The translations under genes and the position numbers were made by a program. This document shows, in pieces, positions 1-7,218 of a DNA stretch of 11,562 bases. How positions within the stretch are numbered: position 1 is the stretch's first letter; every line of letters begins with the position of its first letter. The stretch is from contig JAAWBP010000099.1 of assembly GCA_022792755.1 (NCBI GenBank), positions 1-11,562 on the forward strand, written 5' to 3'. This DNA comes from Oscillospiraceae bacterium. Its GTDB lineage: Bacteria; Bacillota; Clostridia; Oscillospirales; Ruminococcaceae. The notes beneath the pieces were generated by a model. That model worked only from the letters and a program-made list of their open reading frames with translations, was not told the DNA's origin and did not search any database.

Positions 1-147
1 ATCGAAGGGGAGATCCGCCGGGATCCCGGCGTTCCTTTTTCGGAGGTGCGGCGGGATGAATCCGCGCCGTCTTATCCGACGGAAAAAATCCTTGAAAACG
101 CCAAAGAAAAAGAGGATCATTACTTTGAAGTCCCCAAAGTTTTTTAA
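1..147 (+). CDS. gatC: GatC, C-terminal part (Asp/Glu-tRNA amidotransferase subunit C)
   Basis: Frame 1 is open from the window edge to a TAA at 145-147 and gives the last 48 residues of a protein whose family is usually about 95 residues, so roughly half is present and the start lies outside the window. The tail ends in YFEVPKVF, preceded by an RRDESAPSY stretch; this matches the GatC ending (R-x-D-x-P-S followed by N-A-x-x-x-x-x-YF-x-VPKV). GatC is the small belt-like subunit that wraps around GatA and GatB and stabilises the heterotrimer in the cytoplasm. The gene lies 15 nt upstream of gatA in the same direction, the usual gatCAB order, which supports the call despite the short sequence. 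Confidence 0.85.
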   Translation: MEGEIRRDPGVPFSEVRRDESAPSYPTEKILENAKEKEDHYFEVPKVF

Positions 148-162
148 AGGAAGGGCGAAAAA

Positions 163-1614
163 ATGGATTTTCAAAATCTGACGGTGAAGGAGCTGCGCGC
201 CAAGCTGGATCGGAAAGAGGTTTCTGCGGCTGAGCTGACAAAAGCTTACCTTGACCGGATTGCGGAAAAGGATCCTAAGGTCAAAAGCTTTATCACGGTC
301 TGCGGGGATTCTGCCATTGAGCAGGCTGAAGCGGCCCAGAAGAGGATCGACGCCGGGGAGGCTGCCCCGCTGACCGGCATTCCTTTTGGAATCAAAGACA
401 ACATCTGTACGGAGGGTGTCAGGACGACCTGCGCCTCCAAAATGCTGGGGGATTTTGTCCCCCCTTATCAGGCGACCGTTATGAAAAAGCTCGCCGGGCA
501 GGATGCAGTCATGCTCGGAAAGCTCAATATGGATGAGTTCGCGATGGGCGGTTCCACCGCCACCTCTTATTTTGCCAAGACGGTCAACCCGTATGACCGG
601 AACAAGGTTCCCGGCGGTTCCTCCGGCGGTTCGGCTGCCTGCGTTTCCGCTTCCTTTGCGCCGGCTGCCCTGGGTTCGGACACCGGCGGATCGATCCGCC
701 AGCCCTCTTCCTTCTGCGGCGTGACGGGTTTGAAGCCGACCTACGGATCGGTTTCCCGCTTCGGCCTAGTGGCTTTTGCCAGTTCGCTCGACCAGATCGG
801 GCCGATTGCCAATTCCGCCTATGACTGCGGCGTGATTTTCAACAGCATCTGCGGGTTCGATCCGCATGACGGCACGACATCCCGCCGCTCCCATGCGGAT
901 GCCCTCAGCCAGGTCGGGGAGAGTGTTTCGGGGCTGAAGATCGCCGTCCCGAAGGAGTTTTTTGAGGTGGGGATCGACGATGAGGTAAAGGAGAGCGTTT
1001 ACAGCGCGGTCAAGGCGTATGAGGCGATGGGTGCAAAGCCTGTCGAGGTGTCGATGCCGAGCTTAAAATACGCCATCCCGGCCTATTACCTGATCTCCTC
1101 GGCCGAGGCGAGCTCCAACCTTTCCCGGTACGACGGGATCAAGTACGGGTACCGCGCCGAAGGGGAAGGGGACTACAACGAGCTGATCCGGCGGACCAGG
1201 GACGAGGGATTCGGCACCGAAGTGAAGCGGCGGATCCTGCTTGGTACTTATGCTCTGGCAAGCGGTTATTATGATGCTTATTACAAAAAGGCCCTTTACC
1301 TGAAGGGGAAAATCCGCGAAGAGTACGATGCGATCTTCCAAAGCTGCGATGTGATCGTGACCCCGACCGCGCCGAGCACGGCCTTCGGGTTCGACGAGGG
1401 GATCAGCGACCCGGCGAAGATGTACCTTGCCGATATCTGCACCGTCACGGTAAATATCGCAGGGCTTCCGGCAATCTCCACCACCTGCGGCTACGACCGA
1501 AACGGGATGCCGATCGGGATGTCGATTGTCGGAAAGGCGTTCGATGAAGCGAGGGTGATCCAGATGGCGGATGCGTTTGAACGGGATTTCAAGCGCACGG
1601 CGCCGGTATTATAA
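163..1614 (+). CDS. gatA: GatA, amidase subunit of Asp-tRNA(Asn)/Glu-tRNA(Gln) amidotransferase
   Basis: A 483-residue protein, full length for GatA (about 485). It is an amidase-signature enzyme that hydrolyses glutamine and passes ammonia through a channel to GatB. The Ser-cisSer-Lys catalytic set is visible: Lys78 in FGIKDN, Ser153 in the GGSSGGSAA run, and Ser177 in GSDTGGSIRQP, the expected spacing for the family. The ATG at 163 has a purine-rich ribosome binding site (AAGGAAGG, about 148-155) and is the only start that fits the GatA N-terminus. It sits 15 nt after gatC and 21 nt before gatB, so the three subunits are almost certainly co-transcribed. No truncation or missing catalytic residue is seen. 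Confidence 0.97.
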   Translation: MDFQNLTVKELRAKLDRKEVSAAELTKAYLDRIAEKDPKVKSFITVCGDSAIEQAEAAQKRIDAGEAAPLTGIPFGIKDNICTEGVRTTCASKMLGDFVPPYQATVMKKLAGQDAVMLGKLNMDEFAMGGSTATSYFAKTVNPYDRNKVPGGSSGGSAACVSASFAPAALGSDTGGSIRQPSSFCGVTGLKPTYGSVSRFGLVAFASSLDQIGPIANSAYDCGVIFNSICGFDPHDGTTSRRSHADALSQVGESVSGLKIAVPKEFFEVGIDDEVKESVYSAVKAYEAMGAKPVEVSMPSLKYAIPAYYLISSAEASSNLSRYDGIKYGYRAEGEGDYNELIRRTRDEGFGTEVKRRILLGTYALASGYYDAYYKKALYLKGKIREEYDAIFQSCDVIVTPTAPSTAFGFDEGISDPAKMYLADICTVTVNIAGLPAISTTCGYDRNGMPIGMSIVGKAFDEARVIQMADAFERDFKRTAPVL

Positions 1615-1635
1615 AGGATGAGGCGGTGAACGACA

Positions 1636-3057
1636 ATGCAGTATATCCCCGTGATCGGGCTTGAAATACACGCGGAGCTCTTAACGGATTCGAAGGTGTT
1701 CTGCACCTGTTCCGCCGAGTTCGGCGGAGATCAGAATTCCCGCTGCTGCCCTGTTTGCAGCGGCTTCCCGGGAACCCTTCCGGTGCTCAACCAGCGTGCG
1801 GTGGAATATGCGGTGAAGGCCGGGTTTGCCATGAACTGCTCGATCAATAAATATTCTAAATTTGACCGTAAAAACTATTTTTACCCTGACCTTCCCAAAG
1901 CGTACCAGATTTCTCAGCTCGACCTGCCGCTGTGCATCAACGGAAAGGTGAAGATCGAGACGGAGCAGGGGGAGAAGTGGATCAGGATCAACCGCATCCA
2001 CCTGGAAGAGGATGCCGGCAAGCTGGTTCACGACGACATCAACGCCACCAGCCTTGCGGATTACAACCGCTGCGGCGTCCCGCTGATCGAGATTGTCACC
2101 GAGCCCGACCTCGCCTCTGCGGAGGAGGCCCGGGCGTTTGTGGAGCAGGTGAGCCTTCTACTTCAATATGCGGGGGTCTGCGACTGCAAGATGGAGCAGG
2201 GTTCCATCCGGGCCGACGTCAATATTTCAATCATGCCCCCCGATGCGAAGGAATTCGGTACTCGGGCGGAGATCAAAAACTTAAACTCCTTGAAGTCGAT
2301 CACCCGGGCGATCGATTATGAGATCAAACGCCAGGCTGAGCTTTTGGACAAAGGCGAAAAGGTGGTTCAGGAAACCAGGCGTTTTAACGACAACCACGGA
2401 ACGACCAAGTCGATGCGGAGCAAGGAAGACGCACAGGATTACCGCTATTTCCCGGAGCCGGATATCCAGCCGGTGAATTTTACCGACGAGGATTTGGAAG
2501 CGATCCGCAGCTCCCTGCCGAAGCTGCCGGATGAGCGCTTGAAACAGTATATCGGCGAGTACGGCTTAACCGAAACCGATGCGAAGATCATTGTAAACGA
2601 CGTGAAGCTTTCCGATTTCTTCGACGCGGCGGTTGCGGTTTATCCCAATTATAAAAACATCTGCAATTTTGTTCTGACAGAGCTTCTCCGCCGCCTGAAG
2701 GAGACGGAAACAGAGGGGATTCCCTTCTCCGCCGAATATTTCGCGCTCCTCGTCCGGATGGTCGACGAGGGGAAAGTCAGCCGGAACGACGGGAAAACGG
2801 TTCTGCGGTATATGCTTGAAAATCCGGCTCATCCGGAGGAGATCGCCAAGGCAAACGGTTTCCTAGTCGCAAACGACATGGGTGCGGTCGACGAAGTGAT
2901 CGACGCGGTGATGGCGGAGCGCCCCGACCTGGTGGAACAGTACCGGGCGGGGGAGAAAAAGGTATTTGGCTTCCTGATGGGGCAGTGCACCTCCCGCTTG
3001 AAAGGGGTTGCAAACCCTAAAGACATTAAAACGGCATTGGAGAAAAAACTGTTGTAG
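1636..3057 (+). CDS. gatB: GatB, tRNA-binding and kinase subunit of the tRNA amidotransferase
   Basis: A 473-residue protein of normal GatB length (about 475). GatB uses ATP to activate the side-chain carboxylate of mischarged Asp-tRNA(Asn) or Glu-tRNA(Gln), then amidates it with ammonia from GatA. The N-terminus has VIGLEIHAEL, with Glu10 and His12 at the Mg2+/ATP site. Cysteines at 23 and 25 (CTC) and 38 and 41 (CPVC) form a zinc site; some family members, such as the S. aureus type, lack it. A helical and YqeY-like tail domain that holds the tRNA occupies roughly the last 150 residues and ends in the usual GVANPKDIKTALEKKLL-type sequence. The ATG at 1636 follows a weak purine-rich stretch (GGATGAGGCGG). 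The stop is 19 nt before the TTG start of aspS. Confidence 0.97.
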   Translation: MQYIPVIGLEIHAELLTDSKVFCTCSAEFGGDQNSRCCPVCSGFPGTLPVLNQRAVEYAVKAGFAMNCSINKYSKFDRKNYFYPDLPKAYQISQLDLPLCINGKVKIETEQGEKWIRINRIHLEEDAGKLVHDDINATSLADYNRCGVPLIEIVTEPDLASAEEARAFVEQVSLLLQYAGVCDCKMEQGSIRADVNISIMPPDAKEFGTRAEIKNLNSLKSITRAIDYEIKRQAELLDKGEKVVQETRRFNDNHGTTKSMRSKEDAQDYRYFPEPDIQPVNFTDEDLEAIRSSLPKLPDERLKQYIGEYGLTETDAKIIVNDVKLSDFFDAAVAVYPNYKNICNFVLTELLRRLKETETEGIPFSAEYFALLVRMVDEGKVSRNDGKTVLRYMLENPAHPEEIAKANGFLVANDMGAVDEVIDAVMAERPDLVEQYRAGEKKVFGFLMGQCTSRLKGVANPKDIKTALEKKLL

Positions 3058-3076
3058 AAACAATGAGGTGAAAATT

Positions 3077-4384
3077 TTGATCAAAGTTTGTGGCGATGGG
3101 GCCAAAACTTCAGTGACGATAGAGGAGCTGAAAGCGAAGGTCGGCGGGACTGTCACCGTAGAGGGCTGCGTCCACCGGGTTCGCGATATGGGGTCGATCC
3201 GCTTTTTCATCCTTCGGACGGGGCGTTTCCTTCTTCAGACGGTCTATGCCGCCGATGAATGTGATTGCTCGGTTGACGACGTCAAGGTGGGCTGCTATGT
3301 CCGGATGACAGGTGTGCTCCGGGAGGAGCCGCGGGCTGTTTACGGCCTCGAGGTTTCGATCCGTTCTGCGGAGCTTCTTTCCGTGCCCGCGGAGGAGTAT
3401 CCCTTGAAGGTCGGCCAGCGCCGGCTGGGCTGTTCGCTGGATGCGAACCTGGACAACCGCTCGGTTGCCCTGCGCAATCCCTATGAACGGGCGGTGTTTA
3501 AATTTACGGAGGGTGTCGTCTCCGGTTTCCGCGCCTTTATGCTGGATCACGGCTTTACCGAAATCCACACCCCGAAAATTGTTGCGGCGGGGGCGGAAGG
3601 CGGAGCGAATATCTTTAAACTTGATTACTTCGATCAAGAGGCGTTCCTCAACCAGAGCCCTCAGTTTTACAAGCAGACGGCGGTTGCTTTCTTTGACCGC
3701 GTCTTTGAGATCGGGCCGGTTTTCCGGGCGGAGCGGCACAACACCTCCCGCCATCTAAATGAATACACCGGGCTCGATTTCGAAATGGGTTTCATCGACG
3801 GGATGGAAGACGTCATGGATATGGATACCGCTATGCTCAAATATGTGGTTGCTTACCTAAAGGAGCATTACCAGAATGAGCTGATGATCCTTTCGCCGGA
3901 GCTTCCGGAAATCCGGGAAATTCCATCCATCACCTTCATGGAGGCAGTGGAGCTGCTCGGCGGCCGTCAGCGGGCGGATCTGAGCCCGGACGACGAGGTG
4001 TTCCTCTGCGATTACGCCAAGAAAAACTATGACAGCGATTTTATCTTTGTCACCCATTTCCCGGCTGCAAAACGGCCGTTCTATGCGATGAACGACAAGG
4101 AGGACAGCCGCTTTGCCCTCAGCTTCGACCTGCTGTTCCGCGGGCTGGAAATCACCACAGGGGGCCAGCGGATCCACGATTATGCCGAGCAGGTGGAAAA
4201 GATGAAGGCGATGAAGATGGATCCCAACGATTTGAAGGAATACCTGAAAATCCATAAGTACGGGATGCCGCCCCATGGCGGGCTCGGCATCGGGCTGGAG
4301 CGCCTTGTGATGAAGCTGCTCGACCGGGCCAATATCCGCGAGACCAGCATGTTCCCCAGGGACGTCACCCGCCTGGATCCTTAA
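3077..4384 (+). CDS. aspS: Aspartyl-tRNA synthetase, archaeal type, probably non-discriminating (aspartate--tRNA(Asp/Asn) ligase)
   Basis: A class II aminoacyl-tRNA synthetase of 435 residues from the TTG start. It has an N-terminal OB-fold anticodon-binding domain (about 20-105) and a catalytic domain. Visible motifs are GFTEIHTPKI (159-168, motif 1), the QSPQ loop (193-196), FRAE with RHLNE (216-229, motif 2) and GLGIGLERL (401-409, motif 3). The short length, the lack of the bacterial GAD insertion and the RLDP ending mark the archaeal-type AspRS found in many Clostridia. I chose TTG 3077 because TGAGGTG (3064-3070) lies 6 nt upstream; an ATG at 3008 would add 23 unrelated residues and overlap gatB. 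Position next to gatCAB implies that it supplies Asp-tRNA(Asn) for amidation. His33 in the anticodon domain agrees with relaxed specificity, but this is an inference. Confidence 0.92.
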   Translation: MIKVCGDGAKTSVTIEELKAKVGGTVTVEGCVHRVRDMGSIRFFILRTGRFLLQTVYAADECDCSVDDVKVGCYVRMTGVLREEPRAVYGLEVSIRSAELLSVPAEEYPLKVGQRRLGCSLDANLDNRSVALRNPYERAVFKFTEGVVSGFRAFMLDHGFTEIHTPKIVAAGAEGGANIFKLDYFDQEAFLNQSPQFYKQTAVAFFDRVFEIGPVFRAERHNTSRHLNEYTGLDFEMGFIDGMEDVMDMDTAMLKYVVAYLKEHYQNELMILSPELPEIREIPSITFMEAVELLGGRQRADLSPDDEVFLCDYAKKNYDSDFIFVTHFPAAKRPFYAMNDKEDSRFALSFDLLFRGLEITTGGQRIHDYAEQVEKMKAMKMDPNDLKEYLKIHKYGMPPHGGLGIGLERLVMKLLDRANIRETSMFPRDVTRLDP

Positions 4385-4388
4385 TTTA

Positions 4389-4460
4389 CGAAACAAGGGC
4401 GTTTCGGTATTTGTCGAGAAACAAAATGATCGATTGATACTGATGCGCCTTTTTGTTGTT
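4389..4460 (+). promoter_or_regulatory. Predicted dual-hexaloop antiterminator leader of glnN (ANTAR-like target)
   Basis: Two hairpins with 6-nt loops lie 3 nt apart. The first is CGAAAC/GTTTCG (4389-4394 with 4401-4406), 6 perfect pairs, loop AAGGGC, with A at loop position 1 and G at position 4. The second is TTTGT/ACAAA (4410-4414 with 4421-4425), loop CGAGAA, with G at position 4 but C at position 1. Both are incompatible with the long terminator hairpin 4395-4452. Paired hexaloops with A1 and G4 that block a terminator are the known RNA target of ANTAR antiterminators such as EutV and NasR; the assignment here is by analogy. The element starts 4 nt after the aspS stop, so it may gate read-through from aspS or from a promoter that I could not find. 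Confidence 0.5.
4395..4454 (+). terminator. Predicted intrinsic terminator in the glnN leader
   Basis: Bases 4395-4417 pair with 4430-4452 over 23 positions, with two T-T mismatches (4403/4444 and 4412/4435) and several G-T wobbles. The loop is 12 nt. The GC-rich base GGGCG/CGCC runs into TTTTT (4450-4454) and a T-rich GTTGTT. Its 5' arm uses the loop and 3' arm of the first hexaloop hairpin and the 5' arm of the second, so terminator and hexaloop hairpins cannot coexist. Paired by eye, without energy calculation. Confidence 0.55.
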
Positions 4461-4499
4461 GCCGGTTTCCTTGGAACACCGGCCGCCAATTTCGTTTTT
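4461..4499 (+). terminator. Possible second hairpin/terminator upstream of glnN
   Basis: GCCGGT (4461-4466) pairs with ACCGGC (4478-4483), and an inner TTC/GAA pairing continues the stem past one bulged C. A TTTTT run follows at 4495-4499 but begins 11 nt after the stem, which is far for an intrinsic terminator. It may be a back-up terminator, or only a structured part of the glnN 5' UTR. No clear sigma-A promoter is seen between here and the glnN start. Confidence 0.3.
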
Positions 4500-4577
4500 C
4501 TTCCCCCGCACGAAGATGTGCATTGGGAGAGACGTTACTCACCATAGCGTTTTAACGCGGAAAGAAGGGGCTATTGC

Positions 4578-6671
4578 ATGTCTGAGAAATTTAATGTCAT
4601 TGAAAGCTTTGGATCGCAGGTCTTCAACGACGCCGTCATGCGCGAGAGACTGCCGAAGCATATTTACCAGTCGCTGAAAAAAACCATGAACGAGGGCACA
4701 GAGCTCGAAAAAAGCATCGCCGACGTTGTGGCGAGCGCAATGAAAGACTGGGCGGTTGAAAAGGGCGCGACCCACTACACCCACTGGTTCCAGCCGATGA
4801 CCGGAATCACCGCTGAAAAGCACGATTCGTTTATCGCCCCGAGCGGCGACGGAAAAGCGCTGATGGATTTTTCCGGCAAGGAGCTGACCAAGGGGGAGCC
4901 GGATGCATCATCCTTCCCGTCGGGCGGCCTGCGTGCGACCTTTGAGGCGAGGGGCTATACCGCCTGGGATCCCACCTCTTACGCATTTGTAAAGGACGGC
5001 ACCCTCTACATACCGACGGCGTTCTGCTCCTATTCCGGCGCGGTGCTCGACAAGAAGACGCCGCTCCTCCGTTCGATGGAGGCGATCGACAAGCAGGCGC
5101 TGAGAATTCTGCGTCTGTTCGGGAATGCCTCAGTGACCCGGGTGATGACTACGGTCGGGGCGGAGCAGGAGTACTTCCTCGTAGACAGGGATCTGTTTAA
5201 GCAGCGCCGTGACTTAATGCTGACCGGCCGCACCCTCTTCGGCGCCAAGGCGCCGAAAGGGCAGGAGATGGACGACCACTATTTCGGCCACATCAAACCC
5301 CGTGTCGCCTCTTACATGATCGAGCTGGATCAGGAGCTCTGGAAGCTGGGGATTTATTCCAAAACCAAGCACAACGAGGTTGCCCCGTCCCAGCATGAAA
5401 TGGCGCCGATCTTTGAGACGACCAACATTGCAACCGACCATAACCAGCTGACGATGGAGATTATGCGCAGCGTCGCGCAGCGCTACGACTTTGCTCTTCT
5501 CCTCCATGAGAAGCCTTTTGCTGGTGTCAACGGTTCCGGCAAGCACAACAACTGGTCGATTTCCACCAACGACGGCCAGAATCTCCTCGACCCCGGCAAG
5601 TCGCCGCAGGAAAACGCACAGTTCCTGCTCTTCCTCTCTGCCGTCATTAAAGCGGTCGATGAATATGCACCTCTTCTCCGCGTCTCTGTGGCGAGCGCGG
5701 GGAACGACCACCGTCTTGGCGCGAACGAGGCGCCGCCGGCTATCGTTTCGATGTTTATCGGCGAGGAGCTGGAAAACATCTTAAAGGCAATCGAGGTGGA
5801 TGAAGTAGGGGAGAAGGCTGAGAAACAGGTGCTCAAGCTCGGTGTCTCTGCTCTGCCGAAATTTTCCAAGGATTCGACTGACCGCAACCGCACCTCCCCC
5901 TTTGCCTTCACCGGCAATAAATTCGAATTCCGCATGCTCGGCTCCAGCCTGAATATCGCCGGCCCGAATATCGTACTCAATACCATTATTGCGGAAGAGC
6001 TCAGGGAGTTTGCCGACCGGCTGGAGCAGGCGGAGGATTTCCAAAACGAGCTCCACAACATTGTGAAAGAAACCTACCGCGACCATAAACGGATTATCTT
6101 CAATGGGAACAACTATTCCGACGAATGGGTGAAAGAGGCGGAAAAGCGCGGCCTTCCAAACCTCACCTCTACGGTGGATGCGCTTCCGTCCTTTATCGAG
6201 CCGAAAAATGTCGAGGTTTTTGTCAAGAACCATGTCTTTTCGGAAACTGAAATCCATTCCCGTTATGAAATCCTGCTCGACAATTACGCTAAAATTATTA
6301 ATATCGAAGCGCTCACCATGCTGGATATGGCGAAAAAGCAGCTTTTGCCCGCAGTGATCGAGTACACCCGTATGGTCTGTGATGCGCTGGCGGCTAAAAA
6401 GTGTTTGGATCTTGGCCTGGATCTCTCGGTCGAGGAAGAGCTCGCCAAAAAGCTTTCCTGTTTGGAAGTGCAGTTCGTTTCGGCGCTGAACAAGCTCGAA
6501 AAGGATGTAATCACGGCAAAAGGAGTCTGCGATGTTCTGGAATGCGCGCAGTATTATCACGATCCGGTCTTTGCCGACATGCAGGCGCTTCGTGCGATTG
6601 CCGACGAACTGGAGACAATGGTCGGCGAGGAGTATTGGCCGATTCCGACCTATTCGGATCTCTTGTATTAA
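4578..6671 (+). CDS. glnN: Glutamine synthetase type III (GSIII, GlnN)
   Basis: A 697-residue protein, the length of type III glutamine synthetases (about 700) and far longer than types I or II (about 350-470). It condenses ammonia and glutamate to glutamine with ATP in the cytoplasm. Visible motifs are HYTHWFQPMTG (66-76), metal-binding GAEQEY (194-199), NEVAPSQHE (266-274), NGSGKHNNWS (318-327, substrate and nucleotide loop), NDHRLGANEAPP (376-387), DRNRTSPFAF (435-444) and KFEFRMLGSS (448-457). The ATG at 4578 is preceded by AGAAGGGG (4563-4570). GSIII lacks the adenylylation tail of type I enzymes, so control at the RNA level (the leader at 4389-4460) or by PII is plausible. Its neighbours are the PII gene and amtB, a classic nitrogen assimilation set. 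Often annotated simply as glnA. Confidence 0.96.
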   Translation: MSEKFNVIESFGSQVFNDAVMRERLPKHIYQSLKKTMNEGTELEKSIADVVASAMKDWAVEKGATHYTHWFQPMTGITAEKHDSFIAPSGDGKALMDFSGKELTKGEPDASSFPSGGLRATFEARGYTAWDPTSYAFVKDGTLYIPTAFCSYSGAVLDKKTPLLRSMEAIDKQALRILRLFGNASVTRVMTTVGAEQEYFLVDRDLFKQRRDLMLTGRTLFGAKAPKGQEMDDHYFGHIKPRVASYMIELDQELWKLGIYSKTKHNEVAPSQHEMAPIFETTNIATDHNQLTMEIMRSVAQRYDFALLLHEKPFAGVNGSGKHNNWSISTNDGQNLLDPGKSPQENAQFLLFLSAVIKAVDEYAPLLRVSVASAGNDHRLGANEAPPAIVSMFIGEELENILKAIEVDEVGEKAEKQVLKLGVSALPKFSKDSTDRNRTSPFAFTGNKFEFRMLGSSLNIAGPNIVLNTIIAEELREFADRLEQAEDFQNELHNIVKETYRDHKRIIFNGNNYSDEWVKEAEKRGLPNLTSTVDALPSFIEPKNVEVFVKNHVFSETEIHSRYEILLDNYAKIINIEALTMLDMAKKQLLPAVIEYTRMVCDALAAKKCLDLGLDLSVEEELAKKLSCLEVQFVSALNKLEKDVITAKGVCDVLECAQYYHDPVFADMQALRAIADELETMVGEEYWPIPTYSDLLY

Positions 6672-6680
6672 AGCATCCCC

Positions 6681-6757
6681 GCCCGCTGTTTTCTATTGCT
6701 TGACAATGAGGCTTTGTGGTGGAAATGGAGCGGGCTTTGGCCCAGCCGGGCCGAAAG
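6681..6757 (+). promoter_or_regulatory. Competing GC-rich hairpins between glnN and the PII gene
   Basis: GCCCGCT (6681-6687) is complementary to AGCGGGC (6729-6735), 7 perfect pairs enclosing 41 nt. Next to it, CTTTGGCCC (6735-6743) pairs with GGGCC-G-AAAG (6748-6757) around the loop AGCC, with one bulged G. GGGC (6732-6735) can also pair with GCCC (6740-6743), so alternative folds exist. There is no T-run beyond TTT, so a terminator is not well supported. Possible roles are RNA processing or tuning of the glnN to PII ratio. Confidence 0.3.
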
Positions 6758-6783
6758 GGTAAAATTTCATAGGAGTTGATTTG

Positions 6784-7122
6784 ATGAAAAAGCTCGAAAT
6801 CATCATCAAACCGGAACGGCTCGACGAACTCAAGTCGATCCTGACTTCCTGCGGCGTCAATGGTATGATGATCGGCAACATCATGGGGTTTGGCAATCAA
6901 AAGGGCTACACCCGTTCCTACCGCGGCACCAAATTCACCGTCAACCTTCTGCCGAAGATGAAGGTGGAGACCGTTGTAGACGATGAAACTGCCGAGATTA
7001 TCATCAAACTGGTATCGGACAAAATGTCCACCGGCGAATACGGCGATGGAAAAATCTTCGTCTCACCGGTTGAGGACGTCGTCCGGATCCGCACAGGGGA
7101 ACGCGGCCAGGCGGCGCTGTGA
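6784..7122 (+). CDS. glnK: PII-family nitrogen regulator (GlnB/GlnK type)
   Basis: A 112-residue protein, the standard PII length. PII trimers sense ATP/ADP and 2-oxoglutarate and bind ammonium transporters or metabolic enzymes through the T-loop (about 37-55). Conserved elements are the MKK-x-E-x-I-I-K-P start, GFGNQKG with Gln39 (ligand site), YRG (46-48), LPKMK with Lys58, and the C-terminal signature TGEYGDGKIFV (83-93) followed by RIRTGERG (101-108). The tyrosine that is uridylylated in enterobacteria (Tyr51) is Phe51 here, so that modification cannot occur. I prefer the ATG at 6784, 8 nt after AGGAG (6771-6775); a TTG at 6781 would add one residue. The gene precedes amtB, which favours the GlnK name, but the 325-nt structured gap means the two are not tightly spaced. 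Confidence 0.93.
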   Translation: MKKLEIIIKPERLDELKSILTSCGVNGMMIGNIMGFGNQKGYTRSYRGTKFTVNLLPKMKVETVVDDETAEIIIKLVSDKMSTGEYGDGKIFVSPVEDVVRIRTGERGQAAL

Positions 7123-7130
7123 TGGTAAAC

Positions 7131-7186
7131 CTGGCCAAGGCAATCCTCTTTTCGCAGAGATGAGAGGGAGGCCGTTGCCTTGCCGG
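7131..7186 (+). promoter_or_regulatory. Long imperfect hairpin just downstream of the PII gene
   Basis: CTGG-C-CAAGGCAA (7131-7143) pairs with TTGCCTTGCCGG (7175-7186), 12 pairs with one bulged C and one wobble. Inside, CCTCTTTT (7145-7152) can pair with GAGAGGGAGG-type sequence (7164-7171) using wobbles, ending in a C-G pair (7155/7162) that closes the 6-nt loop AGAGAT, again with A1 and G4. The upper stem is weak. It begins 8 nt after the PII stop. It may stabilise the PII mRNA 3' end, or be an extra binding hairpin for the regulator proposed for the downstream attenuator. Confidence 0.35.
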
Positions 7187-7218
7187 ATATTCGAGGAGCT
7201 TTAATTGAATCAATTTTA

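Noticed and set aside
3008..3076. In-frame ATG start for aspS overlapping gatB by 50 nt
   Set aside because: The added residues are the out-of-frame tail of gatB and unlike AspRS; TTG 3077 has a well-spaced TGAGGTG ribosome binding site.
4385..4577. A glutamine riboswitch (glnA-RNA type) before glnN
   Set aside because: I do not see the conserved core of that motif; the region is better explained by the competing terminator and hexaloop hairpins.
4453..4677. A 74-residue ORF overlapping the start of glnN
   Set aside because: Runs through the second hairpin and into glnN in another frame, with no ribosome binding site or family resemblance.
5781..6560. A 259-residue minus-strand ORF opposite glnN
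   Set aside because: Fully inside the conserved GSIII coding region with no recognisable domain or ribosome binding site.
6700..6728. Perfect TTGACA as a promoter for PII
   Set aside because: At 17-18 nt spacing the -10 position reads AAATGG or AATGGA, far from TATAAT; not reported as a promoter.
6781..6783. TTG start for PII one codon upstream
   Set aside because: ATG 6784 gives the canonical MKK start and better spacing to AGGAG.
7160..7204. A 14-codon ORF in the PII-amtB gap as a possible leader peptide
   Set aside because: No ribosome binding site, no run of regulatory codons, and it sits inside and beyond a hairpin; chance ORF.
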